From: Pseudomonas koreensis
Lineage (GTDB): Bacteria; Pseudomonadota; Gammaproteobacteria; Pseudomonadales; Pseudomonadaceae
Assembly: GCF_025447595.1 (NCBI RefSeq)
Contig: NZ_JAOEJU010000001.1
Location: 310,001-374,000 of the forward strand
Length of the DNA: 64,000 nt
Reading direction: 5' to 3'
How positions within the stretch are numbered: the first letter of the stretch is position 1; every line of letters starts with the position of its first letter. Position numbers and translations under genes: made by a program. The notes under the pieces are model-generated. The model saw only the letters and a program-made list of their open reading frames with translations, was not told the DNA's origin and ran no database searches. Below are positions 44,804 through 52,332 of the stretch, piece after piece.

Positions 44804-46429
44804 TCAGAAGATGTAGTCGGTGGCGATGAAGTTCGAATCGCGCCCGCGAATGATTTCGCTGATCAGATCCTTGTTAGGTTCCTGAAACTTGGTCGCCACC
44901 AGCGTACGGATCGAAAACACCCGCAGCGCATCGTGTACCGACAGCGTGCCCTCGGCGGAGTTCTTGCGCCCGTTGAACGGGTAAGTGTCCGGGCCGCGCT
45001 GGCACTGGGCGTTGAGGTTGATCCGCCCGACCTGGTTGGCGAAGGTGTCGACCAGTCGGCCGACGGCTACCGGGTTGGTGCCGAAGATGCTCAGTTGCTG
45101 GCCGAAATCGGACTCCAAAACGTAGTCGATCACGGTATCGAGGTGACGGTACGGCACGATCGGCACCACCGGGCCGAACTGCTCTTCCTGATACACGCGC
45201 ATCTGCGGCGTCACCGGGTACAGCACCGCCGGGTAGAAGAACGAGGCCCGCGCTTCACCGCCATTCGGGTTGACCACCTGGGCGCCTTTGCTCTGCGCGT
45301 CAGCGACCAGCCCGTGCAGATAATCGACCTTGCCCGACTCCGGCAGTGGCGTCAGCGAAACCCCGCTGTCCCACGGCATGCCCGGTTTGAGGCTGGCCAG
45401 TTTGGCGTTGAATTTCTCGATGAAGCTGTCCACCACATCTTCATGCACAAACAGGATTTTCAACGCGGTGCAGCGCTGGCCGTTGAACGACAGGGAACCG
45501 GTGACTGCTTCGTTGACTGCATTGTCCAGATCCACCTCGGGCAGGACGATGCCGGGGTTCTTCGCATCCAGACCCAATGCGGCACGCAAGCGGTGTGGTT
45601 TCGGGTGCAGTTTCTTCAGGTCGCTGGCGGCCTTGTTGGTGCCGATGAAGGCGAAGATGTCGATCTTGCCGCTGGCCATCAGCGCACTGACGGTCTCGCG
45701 GCCGCTGCCGTAGATCACGTTGATCACGCCGGTCGGGAAGCTGTCGCGGAAGGCTTCGAGCAACGGACGTATCAGCAGCACGCCGAGCTTGGCCGGTTTG
45801 AAAACCACGGTGTTGCCCATGATCAGCGCCGGGATCAGCGTGGTGAACGTCTCGTTCAGCGGATAGTTGTAAGGGCCCATGCACAGCGCCACGCCGAGCG
45901 GGACACGGCGGATCTGACCGAGGGTGTCCTGTTCCAGTTCGAAACGGCTGGAGCGGCGGTCGAGTTCTTTCAGCGCATTGATGGTGTCGACGATGTAGTC
46001 GCAGGTGCGGTCGAACTCTTTTTCCGAGTCCTTGAGGTTCTTGCCGATTTCCCACATCAGCAGTTTCACCACGGCGTCGCGCTGTTGGCGCATGCGCCCG
46101 AGGAAGGCTTCGACGTGCTGGATACGTTCGGCCACGCGCATGGTCGGCCACAGGCCCTGGCCCCGGTCGTAGGCGCGCACGGCGGCGTCAAGGGCGGTGA
46201 GGGCGGTGTCGGCGTCCAGCAGCGGCGTGCTGCCGAGGATCACTTGTTCGTCGCCGTTGTCGCCATGCAAATAGACCGGGCTGCGCACGGTGGCGAGCGG
46301 GCCGTCCCAGCGGCGCAACTGACCATCGACGAGGTATTCGCGTTGCTCGACCTGACCGTCGAGGCGGTATTTTTCCGGAATGTCGCTGACAGAAGGGAAC
46401 AGGTTGCCAAGGATGTTTGCTGTGGTCAT
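44804..46429 (-). CDS. GapN-like NADP-dependent aldehyde dehydrogenase
   Basis: 541 residues of the ALDH superfamily, close in wording to what is annotated as NADP-dependent (non-phosphorylating) glyceraldehyde-3-phosphate dehydrogenase. Coenzyme region PYNYPLNETFTTLIPALIMGNTVVFKPAK; catalytic Cys320 in FNGQRCTALK. The usual ELGGK segment reads GLDAK, with Gly286 where the general-base Glu normally sits. About 40 residues longer than typical GapN at the N-terminus. Would oxidise an aldehyde to the acid with NADP+. The short gap to the FUSC gene suggests an operon. Confidence 0.9.
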   Translation of the reverse strand: MTTANILGNLFPSVSDIPEKYRLDGQVEQREYLVDGQLRRWDGPLATVRSPVYLHGDNGDEQVILGSTPLLDADTALTALDAAVRAYDRGQGLWPTMRVAERIQHVEAFLGRMRQQRDAVVKLLMWEIGKNLKDSEKEFDRTCDYIVDTINALKELDRRSSRFELEQDTLGQIRRVPLGVALCMGPYNYPLNETFTTLIPALIMGNTVVFKPAKLGVLLIRPLLEAFRDSFPTGVINVIYGSGRETVSALMASGKIDIFAFIGTNKAASDLKKLHPKPHRLRAALGLDAKNPGIVLPEVDLDNAVNEAVTGSLSFNGQRCTALKILFVHEDVVDSFIEKFNAKLASLKPGMPWDSGVSLTPLPESGKVDYLHGLVADAQSKGAQVVNPNGGEARASFFYPAVLYPVTPQMRVYQEEQFGPVVPIVPYRHLDTVIDYVLESDFGQQLSIFGTNPVAVGRLVDTFANQVGRINLNAQCQRGPDTYPFNGRKNSAEGTLSVHDALRVFSIRTLVATKFQEPNKDLISEIIRGRDSNFIATDYIF

Positions 46430-46723
46430 GTCGCTACCCCGTAGAAGATGTCGGCGGGCCGATTGGAAAAGGCTTTACAGGTTATACGCCTGAATTCACT
46501 GAAATTTAAACCCGCGAATGTCACGGGAATGTCACGCAAAGGCGCAGAGCAGAGGGCTGGCAACATCAGCTCCCTGAGAGTTTGCTGTTTGCACCCGGTC
46601 CCGAGCCGAGTCCGGACTGGCCCCGGATGCCCCCTTCGCTGGCCCGCAATGCCCTCAACGCGCTGGCACCGCTGCCTTAAGGTGTGATCACAACAATAAG
46701 TGATGCCACACGCGAGGATTGTT

Positions 46724-47077
46724 ATGCGGGCAAGCCGATTCACTTTACTGCTGCCATTGTTCCTGACTCTTTCAGGCTGCGGCGAAGACCCCAAACCCCC
46801 GGCCAGCACCAACAACACCATTCCCAAAGACCCGGCGCTGGCGCAGATCTACGCCAACAGCTGCCAGCTCTGCCACGCCAACCCCGCCGCCAATGCGCCG
46901 CTGACCGGTGACCGCAAGGCCTGGGAGCCGCGCATCCGGCAGGGCGCCGACACGCTGCTCGACCACGCCATCAACGGCTACAACGGCATGCCGCCGATGG
47001 GCCAGTGCGTCGAGTGCTCGGAAGAACAATTCCTTCAGTTGATCGGCTTCATGGCCGACCAGCCGCTCCCACAATAA
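46724..47077 (+). CDS. Cytochrome c5-like lipoprotein
   Basis: 117 residues from ATG 46724. Signal peptide with a lipobox (LSGC, Cys19 region), then one c-heme site CQLCH and the distal MPPMG methionine motif; a further CVEC pair near the C-terminus resembles the extra disulfide of cytochromes c5. It should sit in the periplasm, membrane-anchored, and accept electrons. It lies 10 nt before the FAD oxidase gene and is probably its redox partner. Confidence 0.92.
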   Translation: MRASRFTLLLPLFLTLSGCGEDPKPPASTNNTIPKDPALAQIYANSCQLCHANPAANAPLTGDRKAWEPRIRQGADTLLDHAINGYNGMPPMGQCVECSEEQFLQLIGFMADQPLPQ

Positions 47078-47087
47078 GGATCCTGGC

Positions 47088-48482
47088 ATGCCGATAGATC
47101 TGACACGCCGGCAGTTGTTGCAACGGGCAAGCATCGTCGGTGCGTTCAGCGCGCTGGCTTCCAATCCGGCGCTGGGCCAGTTGATGCGCGCGCCTCGACT
47201 GATTCCCTGGCGCAACTGGTCGGGCGGCCAGAGTTGCCTGCCGGCGGCGCGGGTGGCGCCGAAGAATCTCGATGAACTGACGACGATCATTCAGCAGTCA
47301 CCGGGCAAGATCCGTCCGGTCGGCTCGGCGCATTCCTTCAGCGCGCTGGTGCCAACCGACGGTACGTTGCTGTCCCTGAGCTACTTCAACGGCCTGCTTG
47401 ATCACGACCCGAAAACCCTGCAAGCCGAATTCGCCGCAGGCACGCCGATGTCGCGCATGGGCACGCCGCTCAAGGACATCGGCCAGGCCCTGCAAAACAT
47501 GGCCGACATCGACTACCAGACCCTCGCCGGGGCGATTTCCACATCCACCCACGGCACCGGAAAAACCTTCCAGTCCTATTCAGCCCACGTCTGCGGCATG
47601 CAATTGGTGACCGCCAGCGGCGAAGTGCTGGACTGCGACAGCCAGCGTCATCCCGAAGTATTCAATGCCGCCCGAGTGTCCCTCGGCGCATTGGGAGTGG
47701 CCACCAAAATCCGCCTGCAAAACCGTCCGGCCTACCGCCTGCGCGAACGCCAATGGATCGCCAAGACCGAAGAATTGCTGGAAGACATCGACAAGAACAC
47801 TTCGGAAAACCAGCACTGGGAAATGCTCGTCGTCACCCATTCCGACTACGCCTTGTCGATCGCTCTCAACGAAACCACCGATCCGCCCACGCCGCCGATC
47901 CCACCCGAAGAGGAGGGCGGCAACGAGTTCGTGACGCTGATAGAGAAGATCGACAAGTACGGCAGCGATTTCCCGGGTCTGCGCAGTTCGCTGCTCAACA
48001 GCCTGCGACATCTGGCGAGTTTCGATGACCGGGTCGGCGACTCGTTCGACATCTACGCCAACGTGCGCACCGTGCGTTTCAACGAGATGGAATATTCGGT
48101 GCCCGCCGAACATGGCCCGGCGTGCCTGCGCGAGATTCTCAAGCTGATCCGCGACAAGGACCTGCGCACCTGGTTTCCCATCGAGTACCGCTACGTCAAG
48201 GCCGACGACATTCCGCTGAGCATGTTCGAAGGTCGCGACAGTTGCTCGATCTCGGTCCACCAGCATTACCAGATGGACCATCACAATTTCTTCGCCGCCG
48301 TCGAGCCGATCTTCTGGAAGTACAACGGTCGCCCGCACTGGGGCAAGTTGCACACGCTCAATGCCCGCACGCTGCAAACGCTGTATCCGCGCTGGCAGGA
48401 ATTCATTCAGGTACGCCAGGCGCTGGACCCGAGCGGCAAGTTTCTCAACGGGCATCTGTCGTCGATTCTGGGGGTGAGCTGA
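47088..48482 (+). CDS. Tat-exported FAD-linked oxidase (D-arabinono-1,4-lactone oxidase type)
   Basis: 464 residues with a twin-arginine signal (LTRRQLLQRASIVGAFSALAS). VAO/PCMH-type FAD domain: IRPVGSAHSFSALVPTDGTLLSL and the STSTHGTGKTF block. The C-terminal ALO domain ends in the HWGKLHT and DPSGKFLNGHL motifs of aldonolactone oxidases. It probably oxidises a sugar lactone or polyol in the periplasm, passing electrons to the cytochrome gene product upstream. Overlaps the next gene by 1 nt. Confidence 0.93.
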   Translation: MPIDLTRRQLLQRASIVGAFSALASNPALGQLMRAPRLIPWRNWSGGQSCLPAARVAPKNLDELTTIIQQSPGKIRPVGSAHSFSALVPTDGTLLSLSYFNGLLDHDPKTLQAEFAAGTPMSRMGTPLKDIGQALQNMADIDYQTLAGAISTSTHGTGKTFQSYSAHVCGMQLVTASGEVLDCDSQRHPEVFNAARVSLGALGVATKIRLQNRPAYRLRERQWIAKTEELLEDIDKNTSENQHWEMLVVTHSDYALSIALNETTDPPTPPIPPEEEGGNEFVTLIEKIDKYGSDFPGLRSSLLNSLRHLASFDDRVGDSFDIYANVRTVRFNEMEYSVPAEHGPACLREILKLIRDKDLRTWFPIEYRYVKADDIPLSMFEGRDSCSISVHQHYQMDHHNFFAAVEPIFWKYNGRPHWGKLHTLNARTLQTLYPRWQEFIQVRQALDPSGKFLNGHLSSILGVS

Positions 48483-49765
48483 TGGCGGTCAATCGACGTA
48501 ATTTCGTGCTCGGGACGTTGGGTGTTGGCGCTTTGCTGGTGGGTGTTGGCGCATGGTTGAGGCCGGGGGATCGCGGCGGGCCTTACAGCGAATATTTCCG
48601 GGCGCTGAACAACGAACTCAAGACCAAAGGCCCGATGCGTCCGGTGTTGCTGATCGACCTGGATCGCCTCGACCACAACATCGACGTGGTGATGCGCTCG
48701 GTCAAACGCGCGGGCAAGCAGTTGCGGTTGGTGGAAAAGTCGCTGCCGTCACCGGGACTGCTCAGCTACATCGGCCAACGGGCAGGGACGCAGCGGCTGA
48801 TGTCGTTTCATCAGCCGTTTCTCAATCACGATGCGGTGACGTTCCCGCAGTCGGACATTCTGCTCGGTAAGCCCTTGCCAGTTCGTTCGGCGGAGATTTT
48901 CTACCAGACCCACAAAGGTCCGTTCGACCCCGCGAAGCAACTGCAATGGCTGATCGACAACCTCGAACGCTTGCAGCAATACCTCGCGCTGGCCCAGGGT
49001 TTGGGCACCCGGATACGGATCAACATCGAACTGGACGTGGGCCTGCACCGGGGTGGCGTCAGTGATGTCAACGTGCTCGGGCAGATGCTCGCGCTGATCG
49101 CCGCCAACCCGCAGCACCTGGAGTTCGCCGGGTTCATGGGCTACGACCCTTTCGTGGGCATGGGCGTGCCGGGGATTCTTGGATCACCCGAGGAACTGTT
49201 CGCCAAGGTGATGGTGATTTATCAGCGTTGCGTCGACTTCACCCGGCAGCAATACCCGGCGCTGTGGCATGACGGGTTGTGCCTGAACACCGCCGGCAGC
49301 CCGAGTTATCGCATGCATGAAAACGAACATCTGAGCAGTGAAGTGTCGGTGGGGACGGCGATGCTCAAGCCGACTCATTACGACCTGCCGTCGCTGGTTG
49401 AACACGAGCCTGCCACTTACATCGCCACCCCGGTGTTGAAAAGCACGGGAGCGGTGAACATTCCGGCGCTGGATGACAAGTCGAAACTGTTTTCGTGGTG
49501 GGACGCCAACCAGCGCCAGACGTTCTTCATCTACGGCGGCAACTGGATGGCCGAGTTCGAATCGCCGCCCGGATTGCAGAGCAATGGCGTTTACGGACGC
49601 AGTTCGAATCAGGAGATGGTCAATGGCTCGAATGCCGTGGGGCTGACGGTGGAGGATCAAGTGTTCCTGCGGCCGACCCAGACCGAAGCCGTTCTTCTAC
49701 AGTTCGGCGACTTGCTGGCGGTGCGTGGCGGCAAGATCGTCGATACCTGGCCGGTCTACACCTGA
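48482..49765 (+). CDS. Exported fold-III PLP-dependent enzyme (DSD1/D-threonine aldolase-like)
   Basis: 427 residues with an N-terminal NRRNFVLGTLGVGALLVGVGAWL segment that looks like a Tat signal or anchor. The alanine-racemase-like barrel follows: VLLIDLDRLDHNIDVVM and LRLVEKSLPSP with the probable PLP Lys86, INIELDVGLHRGGV, and the C-terminal VFLRPTQTEAVLLQFGDLLAVRGGKI that matches the metal-binding domain of D-serine dehydratase/D-threonine aldolase relatives. A PLP enzyme in the periplasm is unusual. Coupled to the FAD oxidase gene by a 1-nt overlap. Confidence 0.9.
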   Translation: MAVNRRNFVLGTLGVGALLVGVGAWLRPGDRGGPYSEYFRALNNELKTKGPMRPVLLIDLDRLDHNIDVVMRSVKRAGKQLRLVEKSLPSPGLLSYIGQRAGTQRLMSFHQPFLNHDAVTFPQSDILLGKPLPVRSAEIFYQTHKGPFDPAKQLQWLIDNLERLQQYLALAQGLGTRIRINIELDVGLHRGGVSDVNVLGQMLALIAANPQHLEFAGFMGYDPFVGMGVPGILGSPEELFAKVMVIYQRCVDFTRQQYPALWHDGLCLNTAGSPSYRMHENEHLSSEVSVGTAMLKPTHYDLPSLVEHEPATYIATPVLKSTGAVNIPALDDKSKLFSWWDANQRQTFFIYGGNWMAEFESPPGLQSNGVYGRSSNQEMVNGSNAVGLTVEDQVFLRPTQTEAVLLQFGDLLAVRGGKIVDTWPVYT

Positions 49766-49790
49766 CTCAAAACCAACACAAATCCCCCTT

Positions 49791-49877
49791 GTGGGAGCGA
49801 GCTTGCTCGCGAATGCGGTGTGTCAGCCAAATAGAAGGTGACTGACAGGACGCTTTCGCGAGCAAGCTCGCTCCCAC
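49791..49877. repeat. REP doublet (REPIN), copy 1
   Basis: GTGGGAGCGAGCTTGCTCGCG at the left and CGCGAGCAAGCTCGCTCCCAC at the right, in inverted orientation about 45 nt apart. This is the common P. fluorescens REP sequence as a doublet. Two further copies lie at 59124-59210 and 62921-63008. Confidence 0.95.
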
Positions 49878-49960
49878 AGGTTTTTGTGGTGCCCGATCGA
49901 TCTCACTCCAATTCCGTAATGAAGCTTTTATGACAAAAGTTCGGTAGCACATCGCCAGTC

Positions 49961-49978
49961 CGGTCATGCCTATGTAAC
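49961..49978 (+). promoter_or_regulatory. Possible Pho box upstream of phdA
   Basis: CGGTCAT-GCCT-ATGTAAC roughly matches two 7-nt half sites with a 4-nt spacer (consensus CTGTCAT-N4-CTGTNAN), 62 nt upstream of the phdA-like gene. The P. aeruginosa Pdt system is known to be induced by phosphate limitation. Weak second half, so tentative. Confidence 0.35.
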
Positions 49979-50039
49979 GCGCTTGAGGGGCCCTTTGGGC
50001 GCTTTTCACAAGCCGAGGCGGGACGCCGGGAGTGAGGCA

Positions 50040-50651
50040 ATGGGGACTATGGAACGCTACTCGAAAGTGGGCATGCAGGAACTCGATCAACGCCTGTCGA
50101 AGATCGTCGAAGCCGCGCGCAAGAAGCCGGTTTCGGTGTATCGATACGGCGCGCCGTGGGTCTGGATCGTGTCGCAGGATGACTGGCAGGGCGCCTTGAA
50201 AGAGGTCTCCAGCTACATTCCGCCGGGTCATTCGCTGGTGCTGCTGCGCCCGCAGATCGATGACCTGCTCGACGCCCACCGCGACCTGCTGCACGACCTC
50301 AATGCCCAACCCGGCATGCTGATCGCCCCGCAGACGGTCATGCACATTCTGCTGCTGCAACTGCTGTATTCGGTGCCCAGCGAGCAGCAGCTCTACGAAC
50401 AGCTCAATTACAACCTGCTGTTCCGCTGGTTCGTCGGCCTGGGCCTGAACCAGAAAGTCTGGAGCTTCAACGTCCTCAGTCGCGACATCGCCACGCTGCT
50501 CAACGAGCCGCGTGCGGTGCAGCTCATCCAGAAAATCATCGGTGAAGTGTTCTGCGGCGCGCTGCTGCAAATGCCCGAGTTCTCGCTGAACTTCGCGCTG
50601 CTGCACACCTGGCTGGGCAAGCACACCGGGGCCCCGCACGTCAGCAATTAA
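50040..50651 (+). CDS. phdA: PhdA-like protein: Phd/YefM-antitoxin-like N-terminus fused to transposase InsH-type N-terminal domain
   Basis: About 203 residues (ATG 50040 or 50049). Residues 1-50 (VGMQELDQRLSKIVEAARKK, VSVYRYGAPWVWIVSQDDW) look like a Phd/YefM antitoxin fold. After a linker, residues about 95-155 (HILLLQLLYSVPSEQQLYEQ, LFRWFVGLGLNQKVWSFNVL) closely match the DUF772/InsH N-terminal domain of IS5-like transposases. No catalytic DDE domain is present and no insertion-sequence ends are seen, so this is a domesticated chimera rather than an IS. P. aeruginosa has a gene of this kind (PhdA, linked to biofilm DNA release) in the same place before pdtB. Confidence 0.85.
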   Translation: MGTMERYSKVGMQELDQRLSKIVEAARKKPVSVYRYGAPWVWIVSQDDWQGALKEVSSYIPPGHSLVLLRPQIDDLLDAHRDLLHDLNAQPGMLIAPQTVMHILLLQLLYSVPSEQQLYEQLNYNLLFRWFVGLGLNQKVWSFNVLSRDIATLLNEPRAVQLIQKIIGEVFCGALLQMPEFSLNFALLHTWLGKHTGAPHVSN

Positions 50652-50683
50652 CAACGCCAGTCATTGACGAACACGCAAGGCGC

Positions 50684-52318
50684 ATGAGCGCCAACAGGTC
50701 ATCGCGAATTTCAGGGGGTAGTGTGGATCAGATTTTCACGTCACGGCTGGCGCTGTGGGGCTGGCTGCTGGTGACGGCCGGCGCGCAGCCGGCGTTCGCC
50801 GATGAGGCCGAAAACGCAGCGGCGCAGCGTCTGGTGGACGTCAACGAATACTTCGTGCGCGGCAACACCGTGCTCGATGCGCGGGCCATCGAAGAAGCGG
50901 TCTACCCGTTCCTCGGCCCGCAAAAAGCCCTGAGCGACATCGAAGGTGCGCGGGACGCCTTGCAGAAGGTCTATCAGGAACGCGGCTACCAATCGGTGTT
51001 CGTCGAACTGCCGGAGCAAGCCGTAGCCGACGGCATCGTCTACCTGCAAGTCAGCGAAACCAAGGTCGGCCGGGTCCGCGTGGTCGGCGCCAAACACTAT
51101 TCACCGCTGGATATCCGCGACAACGTCCCGGCGCTGAAGGAAGGCGAGGTGCCGGACTTCGCCAAGGTCCAGGGCGAACTGGCGCAACTCAACAAGACCC
51201 CGGGCCGGCAGGTGATGCCACTGGTGCGCGAAGGCCAGCGCCCCGGCACCATGGACGTGGACTTGCAGGTCGAAGACCAGAACCCGTGGACCGCCAGCGT
51301 GGGGCTGAACAACGACTACAGCGCCGACACCGAAAAGCTGCGCACCGTCACCAGCCTCGGCTACAACAACCTTTGGCAGTTGGGGCACAGCGTCAACCTG
51401 ACGTTCTTTACCGCGCCCCAGGAAACCGATAACGCCAAGGTCTGGTCCGGCTCCTACACCGCGCCGCTGACCGAGCGCTGGAGCGTGCAGTTCTCCGGTT
51501 ACCAGTCCGACAGCAACGTCGCCACCATCGGCGGCAGCAACGTGCTCGGCAAGGGCCATTCCTATGGCGTAGCGGCGATCTACACGATCCCGTCCAGCGG
51601 CAACTGGTCGAACTCGCTGTCGGCCGGCATCGACTTCAAGGATTTCGACGAACGCCTGACCCTGTCCGGTGAGAGCGACAAGGTGCCGCTCAAATACGCG
51701 CCGTTCACCTTCGCCTACAACGGCTATCGCTACAGCGAAAAGAGCCAGCTCGGCCTCGGCCTGAGCCTGGTCGCGGCCACGCGCAGCATCTTCGGCTACG
51801 GCAGCTCCGACGAAGACTTCGACTACAAACGCTACCGCGCCAACCCGAGCTTCGCCGTGCTCAAGGGCGATACCAACTTCACCTGGACCTTCGACAGCGA
51901 CTGGCAGAGCGCAAGCAAAGCCGCGTTCCAGCTGGCGTCGGGACCACTGGTTTCCAACGAACAATTCTCCGCCGGCGGCGCCACTTCGGTGCGCGGTTAT
52001 CTGGCCGCTGAACGCACCGCCGATGACGGTTTCCTGCTGAGCGAAGAGCTGCGTACACCGTCGCTGGCCAAGTACGTCGGCGGCTGGATGCAGGACTGGC
52101 GCTTCTACGCCTTCGCCGAGGGCGCGCAACTTTATCTGCGCGACGAACTGCCGGATCAGGACGCCAATTACGCCCTGGCCAGCGTCGGCCTCGGCACCCG
52201 CGCCAGCCTGAGCAAATGGCTGTCCGGCAGCCTCGACTGGGGCTACCCGCTACTCGAAGGGCCGAACACCTCGAAACAGGAATCGCGCCTGCACTTCAAC
52301 CTTCAGGCCACTTTCTAA
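50684..52318 (+). CDS. pdtB: TpsB-type outer-membrane transporter (ShlB/FhaC/HecB family), PdtB-like
   Basis: 544 residues with a signal peptide ending near QPAFA-DE (residue 40). Two POTRA-type domains follow: POTRA_2 (YFVRGNTVLDARAIEEAVYPFL) and a second (KVGRVRVVGAKHYSPLDIRDNVP). The 16-strand barrel contains the loop-6 motif SVRGYLAAE and ends in the terminal Phe of LQATF. It would export a large TpsA exoprotein. Position after a phdA-like gene and before exbB/exbD matches the P. aeruginosa Pdt locus, but no TpsA gene adjoins it here. ATG 50684 is preferred; GTG at about 50723 is possible. Confidence 0.92.
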   Translation: MSANRSSRISGGSVDQIFTSRLALWGWLLVTAGAQPAFADEAENAAAQRLVDVNEYFVRGNTVLDARAIEEAVYPFLGPQKALSDIEGARDALQKVYQERGYQSVFVELPEQAVADGIVYLQVSETKVGRVRVVGAKHYSPLDIRDNVPALKEGEVPDFAKVQGELAQLNKTPGRQVMPLVREGQRPGTMDVDLQVEDQNPWTASVGLNNDYSADTEKLRTVTSLGYNNLWQLGHSVNLTFFTAPQETDNAKVWSGSYTAPLTERWSVQFSGYQSDSNVATIGGSNVLGKGHSYGVAAIYTIPSSGNWSNSLSAGIDFKDFDERLTLSGESDKVPLKYAPFTFAYNGYRYSEKSQLGLGLSLVAATRSIFGYGSSDEDFDYKRYRANPSFAVLKGDTNFTWTFDSDWQSASKAAFQLASGPLVSNEQFSAGGATSVRGYLAAERTADDGFLLSEELRTPSLAKYVGGWMQDWRFYAFAEGAQLYLRDELPDQDANYALASVGLGTRASLSKWLSGSLDWGYPLLEGPNTSKQESRLHFNLQATF

Positions 52319-52332
52319 CAAGGAGCACCTCC

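Noticed and set aside
44783..46444. Plus-strand open frame of about 553 codons
   Set aside because: Lies exactly antisense to the GapN-like dehydrogenase, with no ribosome site or domain; a shadow of GC-rich codon use.
49791..49877. Inverted repeats at 49.8, 59.1 and 62.9 kb as terminators or CRISPR-like units
   Set aside because: They are dispersed REP doublets with inverted arms, not regularly spaced direct repeats.
50040..50651. Insertion sequence call for the transposase-like gene
   Set aside because: Only the InsH N-terminal domain is present, with no DDE catalytic part and no terminal inverted repeats or target duplication.
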